DNA of 36,111 bases from Methanobrevibacter sp. (GCF_030539875.1 NZ_JAUNXI010000017.1:1-36111); one strand, 5' to 3'; positions 15,691-25,643 are shown, numbered from the stretch's first letter. Numbers and translations: made by a program. The notes: a model not told the origin generated them from the sequence alone.

Positions 15691-16557
15691 TTATTCTATT
15701 AAAGTTAGAAAATCATAAATCAGTTTAGCCCCAACAACCGCAGTGGAATCACCTAAGCTATTACTTGCAGTTTCAACAACATCAAAACCAACAATGTTCT
15801 TATGAGATAATGTCCTGATGATATCTTCCAGTTCTGAAACAAATAATCCGCAAGGAACAGGATTTCCAACATTCGGAGCGATTGACGGGTCAAGTACATC
15901 CATATCTATTGAAATATAAATAGGACCATCGATATTTGTCAGATAGTATTCGATTGCATCCATGTGCTTGCGAACGTCTTTATTTTTAAATGTTTGAATA
16001 TTGTAAGTTGATTTTACAAATTCGTCCTCCTCTTTGGAAGAAGACCTAATTCCAATCTGAACCAGATCAGCGCCCAATTCATGAACCCTTCTCATAACAG
16101 TTGCATGAGAATATTTCTCACCAATAAAATCAAATGCAAGGTCTCTGTGAGCATCCATGTGAACAACAGTTAATTTACCATATTTTTCATATAGTGCTTT
16201 AATAGCTCCGATTGATGAGGAATGTTCACCACCAATTATAATTGGCTTAATATCCAATTCAATTAATTCGTTAACAGTGTCTTCAATGATTTTGCAAGTT
16301 TTTTCACAGTTTCCAGGAATTACATTAACATCTCCAAAATCATAAAAGGTCGCGGTTAAATCCTTATTAAAAACAGCATTATATTTTTCAAAACCAAATG
16401 AAGCTTCCCTTACAACAATTGGTCCTAAACGTGCACCGGAGTGATAAGAAGTAGTGCTATCAAATGGAACTCCGATTATTCCAAATGAATTTTCTTTAAT
16501 ATTTTCATTTTCACAGGAAAATGCAAATTTCCATGGTTCGTATGTATTTAAAAGCAT
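15691..16557 (-). CDS. speB: agmatinase
   Basis: Ureohydrolase that splits agmatine into putrescine and urea. All manganese-binding motifs are present: GGEHSSSIGA (first His), VVHMDAHRDLAFDF, and SIDMDVLDPSIAPNVGNPVP. Length of 288 is normal. It lies 39 bp downstream of aIF5A on the same strand and close to arginine decarboxylase (17588), which makes agmatine. Together the genes link arginine to polyamine and to the hypusine modification of aIF5A. Confidence 0.95.
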   Translation of the reverse strand: MLLNTYEPWKFAFSCENENIKENSFGIIGVPFDSTTSYHSGARLGPIVVREASFGFEKYNAVFNKDLTATFYDFGDVNVIPGNCEKTCKIIEDTVNELIELDIKPIIIGGEHSSSIGAIKALYEKYGKLTVVHMDAHRDLAFDFIGEKYSHATVMRRVHELGADLVQIGIRSSSKEEDEFVKSTYNIQTFKNKDVRKHMDAIEYYLTNIDGPIYISIDMDVLDPSIAPNVGNPVPCGLFVSELEDIIRTLSHKNIVGFDVVETASNSLGDSTAVVGAKLIYDFLTLIE

Positions 16558-16596
16558 AATTAATCTTGAAAGGAAAAATAAATAAGAGAAAAGAAT

Positions 16597-16995
16597 CTAG
16601 TTAGATCCTCTAGTTCTCATTATTTTCATGTTTCCTAAAGCAACAATATATTCAACTTCAACGCCTTCAACAATAGAATCTTTTAATTCTTCAGGCATTG
16701 ACAAGTCGATAGTATCGTAATTTTCCATGTCCATTAATTGAACATTTGCTCCTTGAATGGAGATGACTTGTCCTAATCTTTTATCGATGATAGGAGTGTC
16801 TACTTTGTTATCTACAGGTTTAACTAAACTTCTTTTCTGGTTATCGAAGATACCAACTGCTTCAATTCTTGCTTTTGCAGCTCCGTGTTTACCAGGAGAT
16901 GAAGTAGTGTAACTAATAATCTTACAAGCCTCTCCGCCTAAAACAATGTACTTTCCAACTTTTAATGTTTTAATCTCTACAACTTTTGTTGACAT
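16597..16995 (-). CDS. eif5a: translation factor aIF5A
   Basis: Archaeal IF5A, 132 residues, which rescues ribosomes stalled on difficult peptide bonds and is modified to hypusine or deoxyhypusine. The modification loop SPGKHGAAK puts the target lysine at residue 36. The N-terminal SH3-like domain and C-terminal OB-fold ([20 protein letters not shown]) are complete. GGAGG lies 8-9 nt before ATG. A perfect palindrome just upstream of the binding site (17014-17029) may be regulatory. Likely operon with speB. Confidence 0.97.
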   Translation of the reverse strand: MSTKVVEIKTLKVGKYIVLGGEACKIISYTTSSPGKHGAAKARIEAVGIFDNQKRSLVKPVDNKVDTPIIDKRLGQVISIQGANVQLMDMENYDTIDLSMPEELKDSIVEGVEVEYIVALGNMKIMRTRGSN

Positions 16996-17013
16996 TTAAT
17001 TTTCCTCCATAAA

Positions 17014-17029
17014 TAAAAACCGGTTTTTA
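17014..17029. promoter_or_regulatory. 16-bp perfect palindrome in aIF5A leader
   Basis: TAAAAACCGGTTTTTA is palindromic over 16 bp. On the minus strand it follows a TATA-like TTATAAG and precedes the GGAGG of aIF5A, so it sits around the expected transcription start, where a repressor would act. Confidence 0.45.
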
Positions 17030-17150
17030 ATCTTATAATAAGGAATATTATTAGATTATTATAAATTTTCTTTTCCATTTTATATAAACTATTCGCTGAA
17101 ATAGAAAAAATTGAAGAAAAGTATGAATCAAAAATAAAATAAATAAAAAT

Positions 17151-17513
17151 TTAGATTAGGGTTGAATTGAATGAGTATAATACCAGAGAAAGGACCGCAA
17201 GGATTAAAACAACAATAACCCACACAATAATAAATATTTTCTTCCCGTCTCTCTTCCCCTTAATCAAATATTTCTCATCAGGTTTGTCGCTTGAATATTG
17301 TTTAGTGTTTTTATAAAACACATCATTTCTTAAGTAATTATAAAACATGCGAGTTATAAAATAGAATATTACAACAAATACCAAACCGAAATATGGAATA
17401 GAACCTCCATTAAAGAACACGGCAACAATTGAAGATGAAACCATCATCAATAGCATGAAAAAACATGCTGATAAAAATATGGACAATCTTTTATTCAAAA
17501 TCATTAGGTTCAC
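17151..17513 (-). CDS. small membrane protein
   Basis: A 120-residue protein with three predicted membrane helices: IFLSACFFMLLMMVSSSIVA, PYFGLVFVVIFYFITRMFY and IFIIVWVIVVLILAVLSLVL. A positively charged loop with KGKRDGKK lies between helices two and three, so that loop is probably cytoplasmic. AGGTGAA is present about 8 nt before the start. It is divergent from arginine decarboxylase. No family recognised. Confidence 0.65.
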   Translation of the reverse strand: MNLMILNKRLSIFLSACFFMLLMMVSSSIVAVFFNGGSIPYFGLVFVVIFYFITRMFYNYLRNDVFYKNTKQYSSDKPDEKYLIKGKRDGKKIFIIVWVIVVLILAVLSLVLYSFNSTLI

Positions 17514-17587
17514 CTAAATTTACATAGGCAGTCATCATTTAAATATTTATTTAATATAACATACATAATTTACAATTAAGTGATAAA

Positions 17588-18049
17588 ATGAAAATAGCTA
17601 TTGTATCTGGAAAGGATGAAGGGCCAACAGAATTAAATGCATTTGACAATGCTCTGACAGATGCCGGAATAGGTGATGTGAACTTGATAAAAGTATCCAG
17701 CATGCTTGCGGGAAATGCTGAAATCAAAAAGTTACCTAAACTCAAAGCAGGAGCAATGGTAAACTGTGTTCTAGCGGAAATGACTTCAGACAATCCGGGT
17801 GATGAAATAACTGCAGTAATTGCAGCTGCAATCGGAGAGGAATTGGGATGTGTTGTTGAAACAACAGGAGCAAATATAAACCCCAATAACTTAATTGACG
17901 AAGCAGAGACTATGGTTAAGTATATGATGGATAAACGCGGAGTTGAAATTAAAGATTTAATAGTCGAATCATCTACAGCAACAGTTGATGAGATAGCATC
18001 CGTCGTTGCATCAGTAGTTTATTTAAAAGACGAAATAATAGAGGGATAA
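17588..18049 (+). CDS. pdaD: pyruvoyl-dependent arginine decarboxylase
   Basis: Converts arginine to agmatine. The proenzyme cleaves itself at a Ser-Ser pair; KVSSML places it at Ser37-Ser38, with Ser38 becoming the pyruvoyl group. The core LKAGAMVNCVLAEMTSDNPG and the strand IAAAIGEELGCVVETTGAN are typical. Length of 153 residues is normal. It is the first gene of a tight plus-strand operon (2 nt to the NAD kinase fusion) and supplies agmatine for speB on the facing strand. Confidence 0.95.
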   Translation: MKIAIVSGKDEGPTELNAFDNALTDAGIGDVNLIKVSSMLAGNAEIKKLPKLKAGAMVNCVLAEMTSDNPGDEITAVIAAAIGEELGCVVETTGANINPNNLIDEAETMVKYMMDKRGVEIKDLIVESSTATVDEIASVVASVVYLKDEIIEG

Positions 18050-18051
18050 AA

Positions 18052-19896
18052 ATGGATGCAAAAGACAAACAAATTGCAACAGACCTGTCATATGAGATTA
18101 TAAGAGAAGTTGCAAGGGCGATAAGACCCTATGTCGGAAAGCCCGAATCCGGAGAAAAAGTAAAAATGGGTGCTGATGGAACCCCGACATCATTAATTGA
18201 CATAATAGCTGAAGACAAATTAATTAATATATTAAAAAACGCGCCAGTACTCTCATATATCATCAGCGAAGAAATTGGAGAATTGAAACTTGGCCGCGGA
18301 ACTAAAAGAAGCATCAGACTTAGTGATGAGCTTAAACGAGATGACTTAAAAGAAGATGAAATTCCAAAGTTCATATTTTTAATTGACCCGGTTGATGGAA
18401 CCAACAACGCAATTAAAGAGATTCCTGCTTATGGAATCTCAATAGCAGTTGCAAGTGTTCATCAGGGCCGTGTTTCAACTTTAAATGATGTTGAACTTGG
18501 TTTTATAAGCAATTTTGCCAACGGTAACTTTTTTGAAGCTGAAAAAGGAAAAGGATGTTGGTTAAACAACGAAGAAGTGCATCCAAGCGACATAATCAAC
18601 ATTAGCGATATGACCCTTGGAGGATTTACAAAAAGCGGCACTTCACAGGCATCAAAGCTGGTTGATAACGCACGCCGCATGAGAGTTTTAGGAAGCGTGG
18701 TGTTGGAGCTGTCTTATGTTGCAAGCGGAAGATATGATGCATTTTTGGACCTTAGAGGAAGCAGAATACTTGATATTGCAGCTTCAAAGCTGATTCTTGA
18801 AGAAGCCGGATGCATCATTACAAACAAGTACGGTCAAAAACTTAACAACAATTTAAGCATTTATGAAAAATCAGTTGTTGTGGCGGCCAACAACAAAATA
18901 CTCCACAAACAAATGATTGACATTCTAAATGACAATCAGACTGACATCATAGGAAAGGTCGGAATAATATCAAGAATTGACCAGAAAAGGCCGATACTTT
19001 ATGCTGCAAAAATTGCAGATTACCTGCTTACAAATGGACGGGAAGTCATTATTGAAGAAAGATTAGCTCATGAAATAACAGAATTGAAAGACAATCCCGA
19101 ACTGGACAATATCATTGAAAGAATCCTGGAAAATTATCCTGAAATGGCAGATGCCTTTGACGATTTAAACCTCAATATTGATTTTGAACAATTATCAGAA
19201 AAAATATTTGATTTCGACTGTGACATGGTGATAATCCTCGGAGGAGACGGAACACTTCTAAGAGCACAGTCAAAGCTGAATCCCGAAATTCCAATTTTTG
19301 GAATAAATATGGGAACTGTCGGATTCTTAACTGAAATTGAAACCACTCACACATTTGAAGCGCTGAATGCTATTTTAAAGGGTGATTACTATAAAGAAAA
19401 AAGATCAAGATTAGTTGTTTCACACGAAAACCACCAGTACCCTGTAATGAATGAAGTGGTTGTGATGACTGACAAACCTGCAAAAATGATGCACTTTGAA
19501 ATACAAGTGGACGGCGAAACAATAGAAGAAGTAAGGGCCGACGGACTAATCGTTTCAACACCAAGCGGTTCGACAGCCTATGCAATGTCTGCCGGAGGAC
19601 CTATCGTGGATCCGAAGGTTGCCGGATTTGTTATAATCCCTATCTGCCCATACAAACTTGGAGTAAGGCCTTTTGTAGTATCTGACAATAGTGAAATTAC
19701 TGTAAAATTACTTAAAAAAGGTAAAACTGCAGTATTTGTTATGGATGGTCAAATCAATGAAGAAGCTGCATACGAAGAAGAGATTAAATTCAAGAAATCA
19801 CCTAAATCCGCATACTTCATCCGCACTTCAACCAAATATTTCTATGAGAAAGTCAAAGACAAACTAAGAGAAGGCGGCATTCCCAGCACAAGGTGA
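18052..19896 (+). CDS. bifunctional inositol monophosphatase-like phosphatase / NAD kinase
   Basis: A 614-residue fusion known from methanogens. The first 280 residues are an IMPase/FBPase-type Li-sensitive phosphatase (IDPVDGTNNAIKEIPAYG at about 111, RGSRILDIAASKLILEEAG later); in the homologous fusion this half removes the 2'-phosphate of NADP. Residues of about 300-610 are NAD kinase, with GGDGTLLRAQSK near 396, NMGTVGFLTEIE near 420 and PSGSTAYAMSAGGPIVDP. The product can thus make and destroy NADP. It lies between pdaD (2 nt) and cfbE (5 nt). Confidence 0.95.
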   Translation: MDAKDKQIATDLSYEIIREVARAIRPYVGKPESGEKVKMGADGTPTSLIDIIAEDKLINILKNAPVLSYIISEEIGELKLGRGTKRSIRLSDELKRDDLKEDEIPKFIFLIDPVDGTNNAIKEIPAYGISIAVASVHQGRVSTLNDVELGFISNFANGNFFEAEKGKGCWLNNEEVHPSDIINISDMTLGGFTKSGTSQASKLVDNARRMRVLGSVVLELSYVASGRYDAFLDLRGSRILDIAASKLILEEAGCIITNKYGQKLNNNLSIYEKSVVVAANNKILHKQMIDILNDNQTDIIGKVGIISRIDQKRPILYAAKIADYLLTNGREVIIEERLAHEITELKDNPELDNIIERILENYPEMADAFDDLNLNIDFEQLSEKIFDFDCDMVIILGGDGTLLRAQSKLNPEIPIFGINMGTVGFLTEIETTHTFEALNAILKGDYYKEKRSRLVVSHENHQYPVMNEVVVMTDKPAKMMHFEIQVDGETIEEVRADGLIVSTPSGSTAYAMSAGGPIVDPKVAGFVIIPICPYKLGVRPFVVSDNSEITVKLLKKGKTAVFVMDGQINEEAAYEEEIKFKKSPKSAYFIRTSTKYFYEKVKDKLREGGIPSTR

Positions 19897-19901
19897 AATA
19901 A

Positions 19902-21320
19902 ATGAACAACCTGGTAATTGATTTAACTCACGGAGGGGTCAAAATTGCAATCAGCCTTGCTAAAAAAGGAAAAAATGTACTTGCATATGACCTTTACAAC
20001 ACACTAAACAGCATTGATGCTAAAATGCTTAGCATCTATAACGTTGAGTTAATAAAATTAAGCGACTTGGGGGAATTTAAAGGAGACATGAACGTAATTT
20101 ACCCAATCCACATGCCATTGAGCTTTTCAGATATTGTCTCAAACAACCGAAACTTAAACTATACCTTCCAAAGCCATCATGAAATTGTCCGTGAGCTTTT
20201 AAGGGGCTGGGGAGAGGATATCCCAAAAGTTGAGGTTACAGGAGTTAAAGGAAAAACATCAGCAGTCTTTATGCTTAAAGAAATTTTAATTGATGAAAAT
20301 CCTTTGATTTTATCAAGCCTTGGTGCAATGCTTTTTGAAGATAAAAGAAAAATCATGCTAAAGCGGGACATTTCAATTGCACCTGCAAACATTAAGCAAA
20401 CAATTGATTTGGCATATAAGGTTGCCAATCCAATTTGCAAGATTGCTGAGGGACTTGTTGAGAGTGAAAACCTGAGAAAATATAACTCAGCCATTTTTGA
20501 ATCATCACTTGGCGTAAGCGGCATTGGAGATGTAGGAGTCCTATTGAATATTGTTGAGGATTATCCGATTGCAAAAGGAAAATCCAGTGCAAGTGAAGCT
20601 AAAAAACAAGTATTCAGATGCGATACTGTAATATGTCAAAAAGAGGCTTATGATACATATTACAGTGATGTTGACCATGAAAAAGTAAATACTTTTTCCT
20701 TAAGTGATGAAACTTCAAATTTATACTTAAATGATGTCAGCTATTCATTAGATGAAACTGAAATGAACATCATATTTAAAAATGTCAGAACAGTGAAAAA
20801 TAATCAGATTTCAGGCGAAATTAGCCTGAATGTATTTGCGCCGGGAAAACATAATGTAGGCAATGTGCTGGGAGTTATTCTAACTGCATTAAGTTTGGAA
20901 ATTCCTGAAGATAAAATCATTAAAGGACTTGAAAATTACAAAGGAATTTCCGGAAGAACTAACAAAAAACAAATCAAAAACATCACCGTAATTGAAGAGA
21001 TAAACCCCGGAATAAATACCAAAGCGATTGAAGAATCAATTAATATGATTGCTAACTTAGATGAGTACATAATAGCTATCGGTGGAGATTATGGCATCAC
21101 CTGCGAAGAAATCGATGAAAAAAAGGTCAGCGAATTTTTAGACAGGCAAAATTGCGAAATTATATTAACCGGTGAAGTTGGCAGTTCCATTTTTCAAAAA
21201 ATGTCTAAAAAATGCGAATTGATTAAAGATTATAATGAGGTTTATGATGTTGCACTGAAAAATAATAAAAACCTTCTTTTTATTTACAGATCAGATTACA
21301 GAAAACTCAAACAGAGATAA
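19902..21320 (+). CDS. cfbE: coenzyme F430 synthase (Mur ligase family)
   Basis: A 472-residue protein with the Mur ligase P-loop GVKGKTSAVFMLKEIL near residue 113, the central NxxxDH-like region around VGVLLNIVEDYPIAKGK and a C-terminal ligase domain (NKKQIKNITVIEEINPG). The N-terminal NLVIDLTHGGVKIAISLA is a signature of the methanogen-specific CfbE group, which closes the ring of seco-F430 to give coenzyme F430 of methyl-CoM reductase. A true pseudomurein ligase is the alternative; the N-terminus and the nearby hemC favour CfbE. It is the last gene of the pdaD operon. Confidence 0.8.
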   Translation: MNNLVIDLTHGGVKIAISLAKKGKNVLAYDLYNTLNSIDAKMLSIYNVELIKLSDLGEFKGDMNVIYPIHMPLSFSDIVSNNRNLNYTFQSHHEIVRELLRGWGEDIPKVEVTGVKGKTSAVFMLKEILIDENPLILSSLGAMLFEDKRKIMLKRDISIAPANIKQTIDLAYKVANPICKIAEGLVESENLRKYNSAIFESSLGVSGIGDVGVLLNIVEDYPIAKGKSSASEAKKQVFRCDTVICQKEAYDTYYSDVDHEKVNTFSLSDETSNLYLNDVSYSLDETEMNIIFKNVRTVKNNQISGEISLNVFAPGKHNVGNVLGVILTALSLEIPEDKIIKGLENYKGISGRTNKKQIKNITVIEEINPGINTKAIEESINMIANLDEYIIAIGGDYGITCEEIDEKKVSEFLDRQNCEIILTGEVGSSIFQKMSKKCELIKDYNEVYDVALKNNKNLLFIYRSDYRKLKQR

Positions 21321-21419
21321 TCAAGTGAACTAATCTAATTTTAGAAAACATAAATTTTATAAAAATTATAAACATTTAATAATTATTAATTGCAAAATTA
21401 ATGATGTAGAATTTTTGTT

Positions 21420-21435
21420 ATAAGTTACAACTTAT
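21420..21435 (+). promoter_or_regulatory. inverted repeat and TATA box upstream of hemC
   Basis: ATAAGTT and AACTTAT flank AC and end in a TATA-like ACAACTTATATAATT, 33 bp before the hemC start. The string ACAACTTATATA recurs at 26921 beside another palindrome. Confidence 0.45.
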
Positions 21436-21467
21436 ATAATTAATTTCAATGAAATTGGAGATAATAA

Positions 21468-22337
21468 ATGATTGTTGGAACACGTGGAAGTCAATTGGCA
21501 TTAACTCAAACTAAACAAGTTTGCAGTTATTTAGAAAGAATAACCGGCGAAACTGTTGATTTGAAGATTATTAAAACTAAAGGAGATAAAATCACTACTT
21601 CACAGTTATACAATATTGATTCAAAAGGATTGTTCACTAAAGAACTCGATATTGCACTTCTAGAAGAAGAAATAGACTTTGCAGTACATAGTTTTAAGGA
21701 TTTGCCTACTGAACTAAATGAAGATTTGCAAATCACCGCTGTTCCAAAACGTGAATCTCCAAATGAAGTGCTAATTTCTTCAAAATCATGGGCAGAACTT
21801 GGACCTGGATCTAAGCTTGGAACAAGCAGCCTTAGAAGAGAGGCATTTTGCAATCATTACAATAAAGATTTCGAACTTAAACCTATTAGGGGAAATATCG
21901 AAACTAGAATTGATAAAGCACTTAATAGTGAATTGGATGCAACCATTATGGCCGAAGCAGGGCTTAAAAGATTGAATCTCACAAAATACATCAAAGAAGT
22001 ATTTCCAACTGATTATATCACCCCGCCGGCAGGCCAGGGTGCTCTTGCAATAATTACAAGAAAAGATTCAGATAAAAAAGAAACTATTAAAAAAATAAAT
22101 GATTACGTTTCCATACAGGAAGTTCTTGCCGAGAAAATGGTGCTGGAAGAACTTGGAGTTGGTTGTCAATGGCCAATCGGAGCCATTGCCCGTATGAAAA
22201 ATAAAGAGTTTGAACTTTATTCAATATTATTAACTAAACAAGGAGAAATCCTTAAAAAGCAAACCGAAAAAGGTTCTATTAAAAATGCGGTTGAACTTGG
22301 AAGGCGCATTGGAAAAGAATTCCAAGATTATGTTTAA
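21468..22337 (+). CDS. hemC: porphobilinogen deaminase (hydroxymethylbilane synthase)
   Basis: Condenses four porphobilinogen molecules to hydroxymethylbilane. Motifs: GTRGSQLALTQTKQV at the start, DFAVHSFKDLP, KLGTSSLRRE, IRGNIETRIDK and AGLKRL; the dipyrromethane-cofactor cysteine is Cys233 in GVGCQWPIGA. Length of 289 is typical of archaeal enzymes, shorter than many bacterial ones. GGAG precedes the ATG. First gene of an operon with the oxidoreductase (14 nt) and the PyrE-like gene; the neighbouring F430 synthase uses its pathway. Confidence 0.96.
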   Translation: MIVGTRGSQLALTQTKQVCSYLERITGETVDLKIIKTKGDKITTSQLYNIDSKGLFTKELDIALLEEEIDFAVHSFKDLPTELNEDLQITAVPKRESPNEVLISSKSWAELGPGSKLGTSSLRREAFCNHYNKDFELKPIRGNIETRIDKALNSELDATIMAEAGLKRLNLTKYIKEVFPTDYITPPAGQGALAIITRKDSDKKETIKKINDYVSIQEVLAEKMVLEELGVGCQWPIGAIARMKNKEFELYSILLTKQGEILKKQTEKGSIKNAVELGRRIGKEFQDYV

Positions 22338-22351
22338 ACGGAGGAGTTGAA

Positions 22352-23308
22352 TTGAAAGCTGTTAACGTAGGAGTTATTGGGGTAGGTGCAATGGGTGAAA
22401 ACCATGTTCGTGTCTACCACAAAATAGAAGAAGCAAATTTAGTTGCTGTAAGTGACGTAAGTGAAAAAGCACTTAAAAGAATTGAGAAAAAATATGGTGC
22501 TAAAGGTTATACCGACTACAATGAACTACTTGAAAATCCTGAAATTGAAGCAGTAAGCGTGTGTGTTCCAACTACATTCCATTATAATGTAGTAATGGAA
22601 GCAATAAAACATAAAAAACACGTTTTGGTTGAAAAACCTATTGCCTTTACATTAAAAGAAGCAGAAGAAATGATTGCTGCTGCTAAAGAATCAGGAGTAT
22701 TGCTTGCAACAGGACATGTTGAAAGATTTAACCCTGCAGTTCAAAAAGCTAAAGAACTTGTTGATGACGGAGTAATCGGAGATATCGTATCAGCATTTGC
22801 AAAAAGAGTAGGTCCCCTACCTCCAAGAATCAAAGATGTTGGAGTTTCAATCGATTTAGCTATTCACGATTTAGACATTATGAACTATTTATTCGAAGAG
22901 GATGTGACACAGGTCTACGGTACCATGAACAGCATTTTAGATGATTGCGATTTCGAAGACCATGCGGAGATTATGGTTAGTTTCGATAATGAATCAACAG
23001 GAATTGTTGAAGTGAACTGGTTAACTCCATACAAACGCAGAGAACTAGAACTTACAGGTACTGCCGGAATCATATCTGTAGATTATATTAAGCAAAGCAT
23101 AGAAGTTTATGGTAAATTTGCTCAGGACATCCAAATTAAACATGAGGAACCTTTAAAAGGAGAATTGACTTCATTCTTAAACGCTATTGTCAATAACACC
23201 GAACCTGAAATAACAGGTGAAGATGGACTTAAAGCTCTTAAAATGGTTATTGCAGCGAATAAATCCTCTAAAGAACATAAACCAATCAGTTTTGATGAAT
23301 TAGAATAG
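22352..23308 (+). CDS. Gfo/Idh/MocA family oxidoreductase
   Basis: A 318-residue NAD(P)-dependent dehydrogenase. N-terminal Rossmann fold with [19 protein letters not shown], the conserved [15 protein letters not shown] catalytic lysine region and [13 protein letters not shown]; the C-terminal half is the family beta-sheet with HDLDIMNYL. The sequence resembles archaeal UDP-N-acetylglucosamine 3-dehydrogenases, which feed modified sugars into surface glycans or lipid A-like pathways, but the substrate is not certain. The start is TTG after a strong GGAGG. Confidence 0.8.
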   Translation: MKAVNVGVIGVGAMGENHVRVYHKIEEANLVAVSDVSEKALKRIEKKYGAKGYTDYNELLENPEIEAVSVCVPTTFHYNVVMEAIKHKKHVLVEKPIAFTLKEAEEMIAAAKESGVLLATGHVERFNPAVQKAKELVDDGVIGDIVSAFAKRVGPLPPRIKDVGVSIDLAIHDLDIMNYLFEEDVTQVYGTMNSILDDCDFEDHAEIMVSFDNESTGIVEVNWLTPYKRRELELTGTAGIISVDYIKQSIEVYGKFAQDIQIKHEEPLKGELTSFLNAIVNNTEPEITGEDGLKALKMVIAANKSSKEHKPISFDELE

Positions 23309-23316
23309 GTGATACT

Positions 23317-23925
23317 GTGAAAAAAAAATTAATTGCAAAAGCGCAGGAATTAAGGCAACACGGATTTACCACAGGTGAAATTGCCGATGAACTTAATGTA
23401 AGTATGGATACAGCCAGATGGCTGACTCTTCAAAAAGCGGAAGAAAAAACCGAAGCGCCGGTGGACTTTGCCATTAACTGGAAAAGCATCGGTGGAAATT
23501 CAACCCGTTTAAGTTATGTTTCAGGTGCTTTAAGTGATATGGCATTATCCCATGGTGAAGCAGATACAATCGTCGGTATTGCAGTTAGCGGAGTTCCATT
23601 TGCGACAGTAATGGCTGATTTTATTGAAGACATGACTGGAATTGATACTTCATTAGCTATTTTCCACCCGAACAAACACAGAAAAGAAAATGACAACCTT
23701 GAAGATGAAGGAGCAATCAGTACTAACTTTGGAACTGTTGAAGGTAAAAAAGTTGTTATTGTAGATGATGTCATAACCAGTGGAAAAACAGTAAGGGAAG
23801 TAATTCATACAGTAAAGGATTTGGGTGGAGAACCTACATGCGTTACTGTGCTAATTGATAAAGCGGGTCTTTCTGAAATTGAAGGAATACCTGTTGAATC
23901 TTTAATCAAAATTAGTAGATTATAA
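23317..23925 (+). CDS. HTH-orotate phosphoribosyltransferase-like regulator (GfcR-like)
   Basis: A 202-residue protein with an N-terminal helix-turn-helix ([20 protein letters not shown]) joined to a type I PRTase domain. The PRPP loop [18 protein letters not shown] is intact, as is [14 protein letters not shown]. Proteins of this plan include the archaeal regulator GfcR and are usually mis-annotated as PyrE; true orotate phosphoribosyltransferases lack the HTH. Start is GTG with AGGTGAT 5 nt upstream. Last gene of the hemC operon. Confidence 0.85.
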   Translation: MKKKLIAKAQELRQHGFTTGEIADELNVSMDTARWLTLQKAEEKTEAPVDFAINWKSIGGNSTRLSYVSGALSDMALSHGEADTIVGIAVSGVPFATVMADFIEDMTGIDTSLAIFHPNKHRKENDNLEDEGAISTNFGTVEGKKVVIVDDVITSGKTVREVIHTVKDLGGEPTCVTVLIDKAGLSEIEGIPVESLIKISRL

Positions 23926-23957
23926 ATCTACTTTCATTCCTATTTTTTAAATACCCC

Positions 23958-25643
23958 TCAGAAGTCAATATTTAAATCATCCATCATTTTATGAATTTTT
24001 TTATTCAGTTTTTCAATATTATAATCAATTTCCTCTTTTTCATGAACTAACTGACTTAACTGAATAAATTCGCCTTCAAAAGTATCAACATATCTGGAAA
24101 CAGATAAATTGAAATCATTATCCTCAATTTCAGATATTGAAATCAGATTAGAGTATTTATCTATAACTTTACGATTTTTACAAACATCAAGGAGTTTTTT
24201 AAGACTTTCATCATCCAATATAAGATTTCTATTAATTACACCGCGAGTTAAATTAGGGGATTTTTTGGTTTTGAAATTTTTTGACAAGTCTATGAATAAA
24301 ATATCATCATTTCCACGATTTTTCCTGAAAATGCAAATGATTTCAGGCCTTGAAGACCTTCCATAAACCTCCGGAATGTTTATAATCGCATCAATGTAAT
24401 TATTTTCATAAGTCAGATATTTTCTAAGTGTTTCAAGTGAATTTTTAAATAAGAAACTTTGAGAGACAACAACAGCCATAATCCCGTTATTTTTTAAGGT
24501 ATTTATCAAATTAAGCAAAAACAGATATTCACTGTCAATTAATGATTCATATTCTCCTCTAAATTCAACAACCAAATCATTTCCAATATCTAACTTATCA
24601 ACCAGGTTTTCCAATGCAAAGTTTAATTCTGAATTCTCTAAAAATGAATTTTCATCAACACCTAACTTGTTGCTTAAGATATCTTCAATTTGTCTGCGTT
24701 TGCTTTTTTTAGAAAATTCAAGGTTCTGACTTTGGTTAATATATCTTGATCTCCATCCGCCAACAGGAGGCAATTTTGAGATAATCGCATCAAAGGAGAT
24801 TCCATCAACATCACTGTACTCCATGGCGTTTCCATATTCGACAAATATCTCATCCAAATCGCAAAAAGACATGAAAAATTTAACTAAACTGCAGCAGTAA
24901 GTCAGTTTATCACTACATTTTCCGAATAAAGTATAATATGCATTTTCATCCTTATTATTCAATTTTATCAATGAAGACCCGTCGTTTAAAAACGGATTGT
25001 AAACATTTCCTGAATGATTTGCCTGTGAAACAATTCCTGTTAACAGTTCATTAATAAAATCAGAATCATAATCGATTCTTAAGATTGATTTGCACAATAA
25101 ATCAAAAACCTCAACACAAGGCATTTTGGATTCATTAATGTCTAATTTTGAGATGGTATGAACCATATCTTTAATGAGCAAACTGTATTCGCTGTCAGAT
25201 TGAAGTTCAAACAGGTTACTTTCTCTTTTAACATTATCAAATATGAAATTAAAGTATTTTTCATAATTGGAATCAGAATCAAAATCCACATTATCAACAA
25301 ATAAGCTGTAAAATTCATTGATGAAAAAATCATCCTGAAGTTTGGTGCTGATTACCTCGTCAATAAATGCATTTGGGTTATTAATGAAAAATCCTAACAT
25401 TTGATGTGCATCACGTCTGACCGCATCGACATAATCTGGATTACCATATAACTCATCAAAAGTAATTTCTTTATCTTCAATTGTGCCTAAAAGATATTGC
25501 TTAAGTGAATCTGAAGAATATTTATATAAAAATGTGAAAATTAAAAGATAAGAAACTTCCTTTGAGTTTCCAGCCATTCTTAACCTATTTCTAAGACTTC
25601 TAAAAAGGGTGGAATTTGTTGAGCGTCCATGTCTTTGAAGCAT
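23958..25643 (-). CDS. HsdM-like protein with degenerate methyltransferase motifs
   Basis: A 561-residue protein with the layout of type I restriction-modification M subunits: an N-terminal helical domain, a Rossmann core and a C-terminal helical tail that would contact the S subunit. The later landmarks are intact (SEYLFLLNLINTLKNNGIMA, VVVSQSFLFKNSLETLRKYL, IINIPEVYGRSSRPEIICIF). Motif I (DPxCGSG) is replaced by NPFLNDGSS at about 216-224, and the catalytic NPPF/Y by SKLPP at about 290, so it should not methylate adenine. ATG at 25643 overlaps the S gene stop by one base (TAATG) after GGAGGG. No HsdR gene is visible. Confidence 0.75.
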   Translation of the reverse strand: MLQRHGRSTNSTLFRSLRNRLRMAGNSKEVSYLLIFTFLYKYSSDSLKQYLLGTIEDKEITFDELYGNPDYVDAVRRDAHQMLGFFINNPNAFIDEVISTKLQDDFFINEFYSLFVDNVDFDSDSNYEKYFNFIFDNVKRESNLFELQSDSEYSLLIKDMVHTISKLDINESKMPCVEVFDLLCKSILRIDYDSDFINELLTGIVSQANHSGNVYNPFLNDGSSLIKLNNKDENAYYTLFGKCSDKLTYCCSLVKFFMSFCDLDEIFVEYGNAMEYSDVDGISFDAIISKLPPVGGWRSRYINQSQNLEFSKKSKRRQIEDILSNKLGVDENSFLENSELNFALENLVDKLDIGNDLVVEFRGEYESLIDSEYLFLLNLINTLKNNGIMAVVVSQSFLFKNSLETLRKYLTYENNYIDAIINIPEVYGRSSRPEIICIFRKNRGNDDILFIDLSKNFKTKKSPNLTRGVINRNLILDDESLKKLLDVCKNRKVIDKYSNLISISEIEDNDFNLSVSRYVDTFEGEFIQLSQLVHEKEEIDYNIEKLNKKIHKMMDDLNIDF

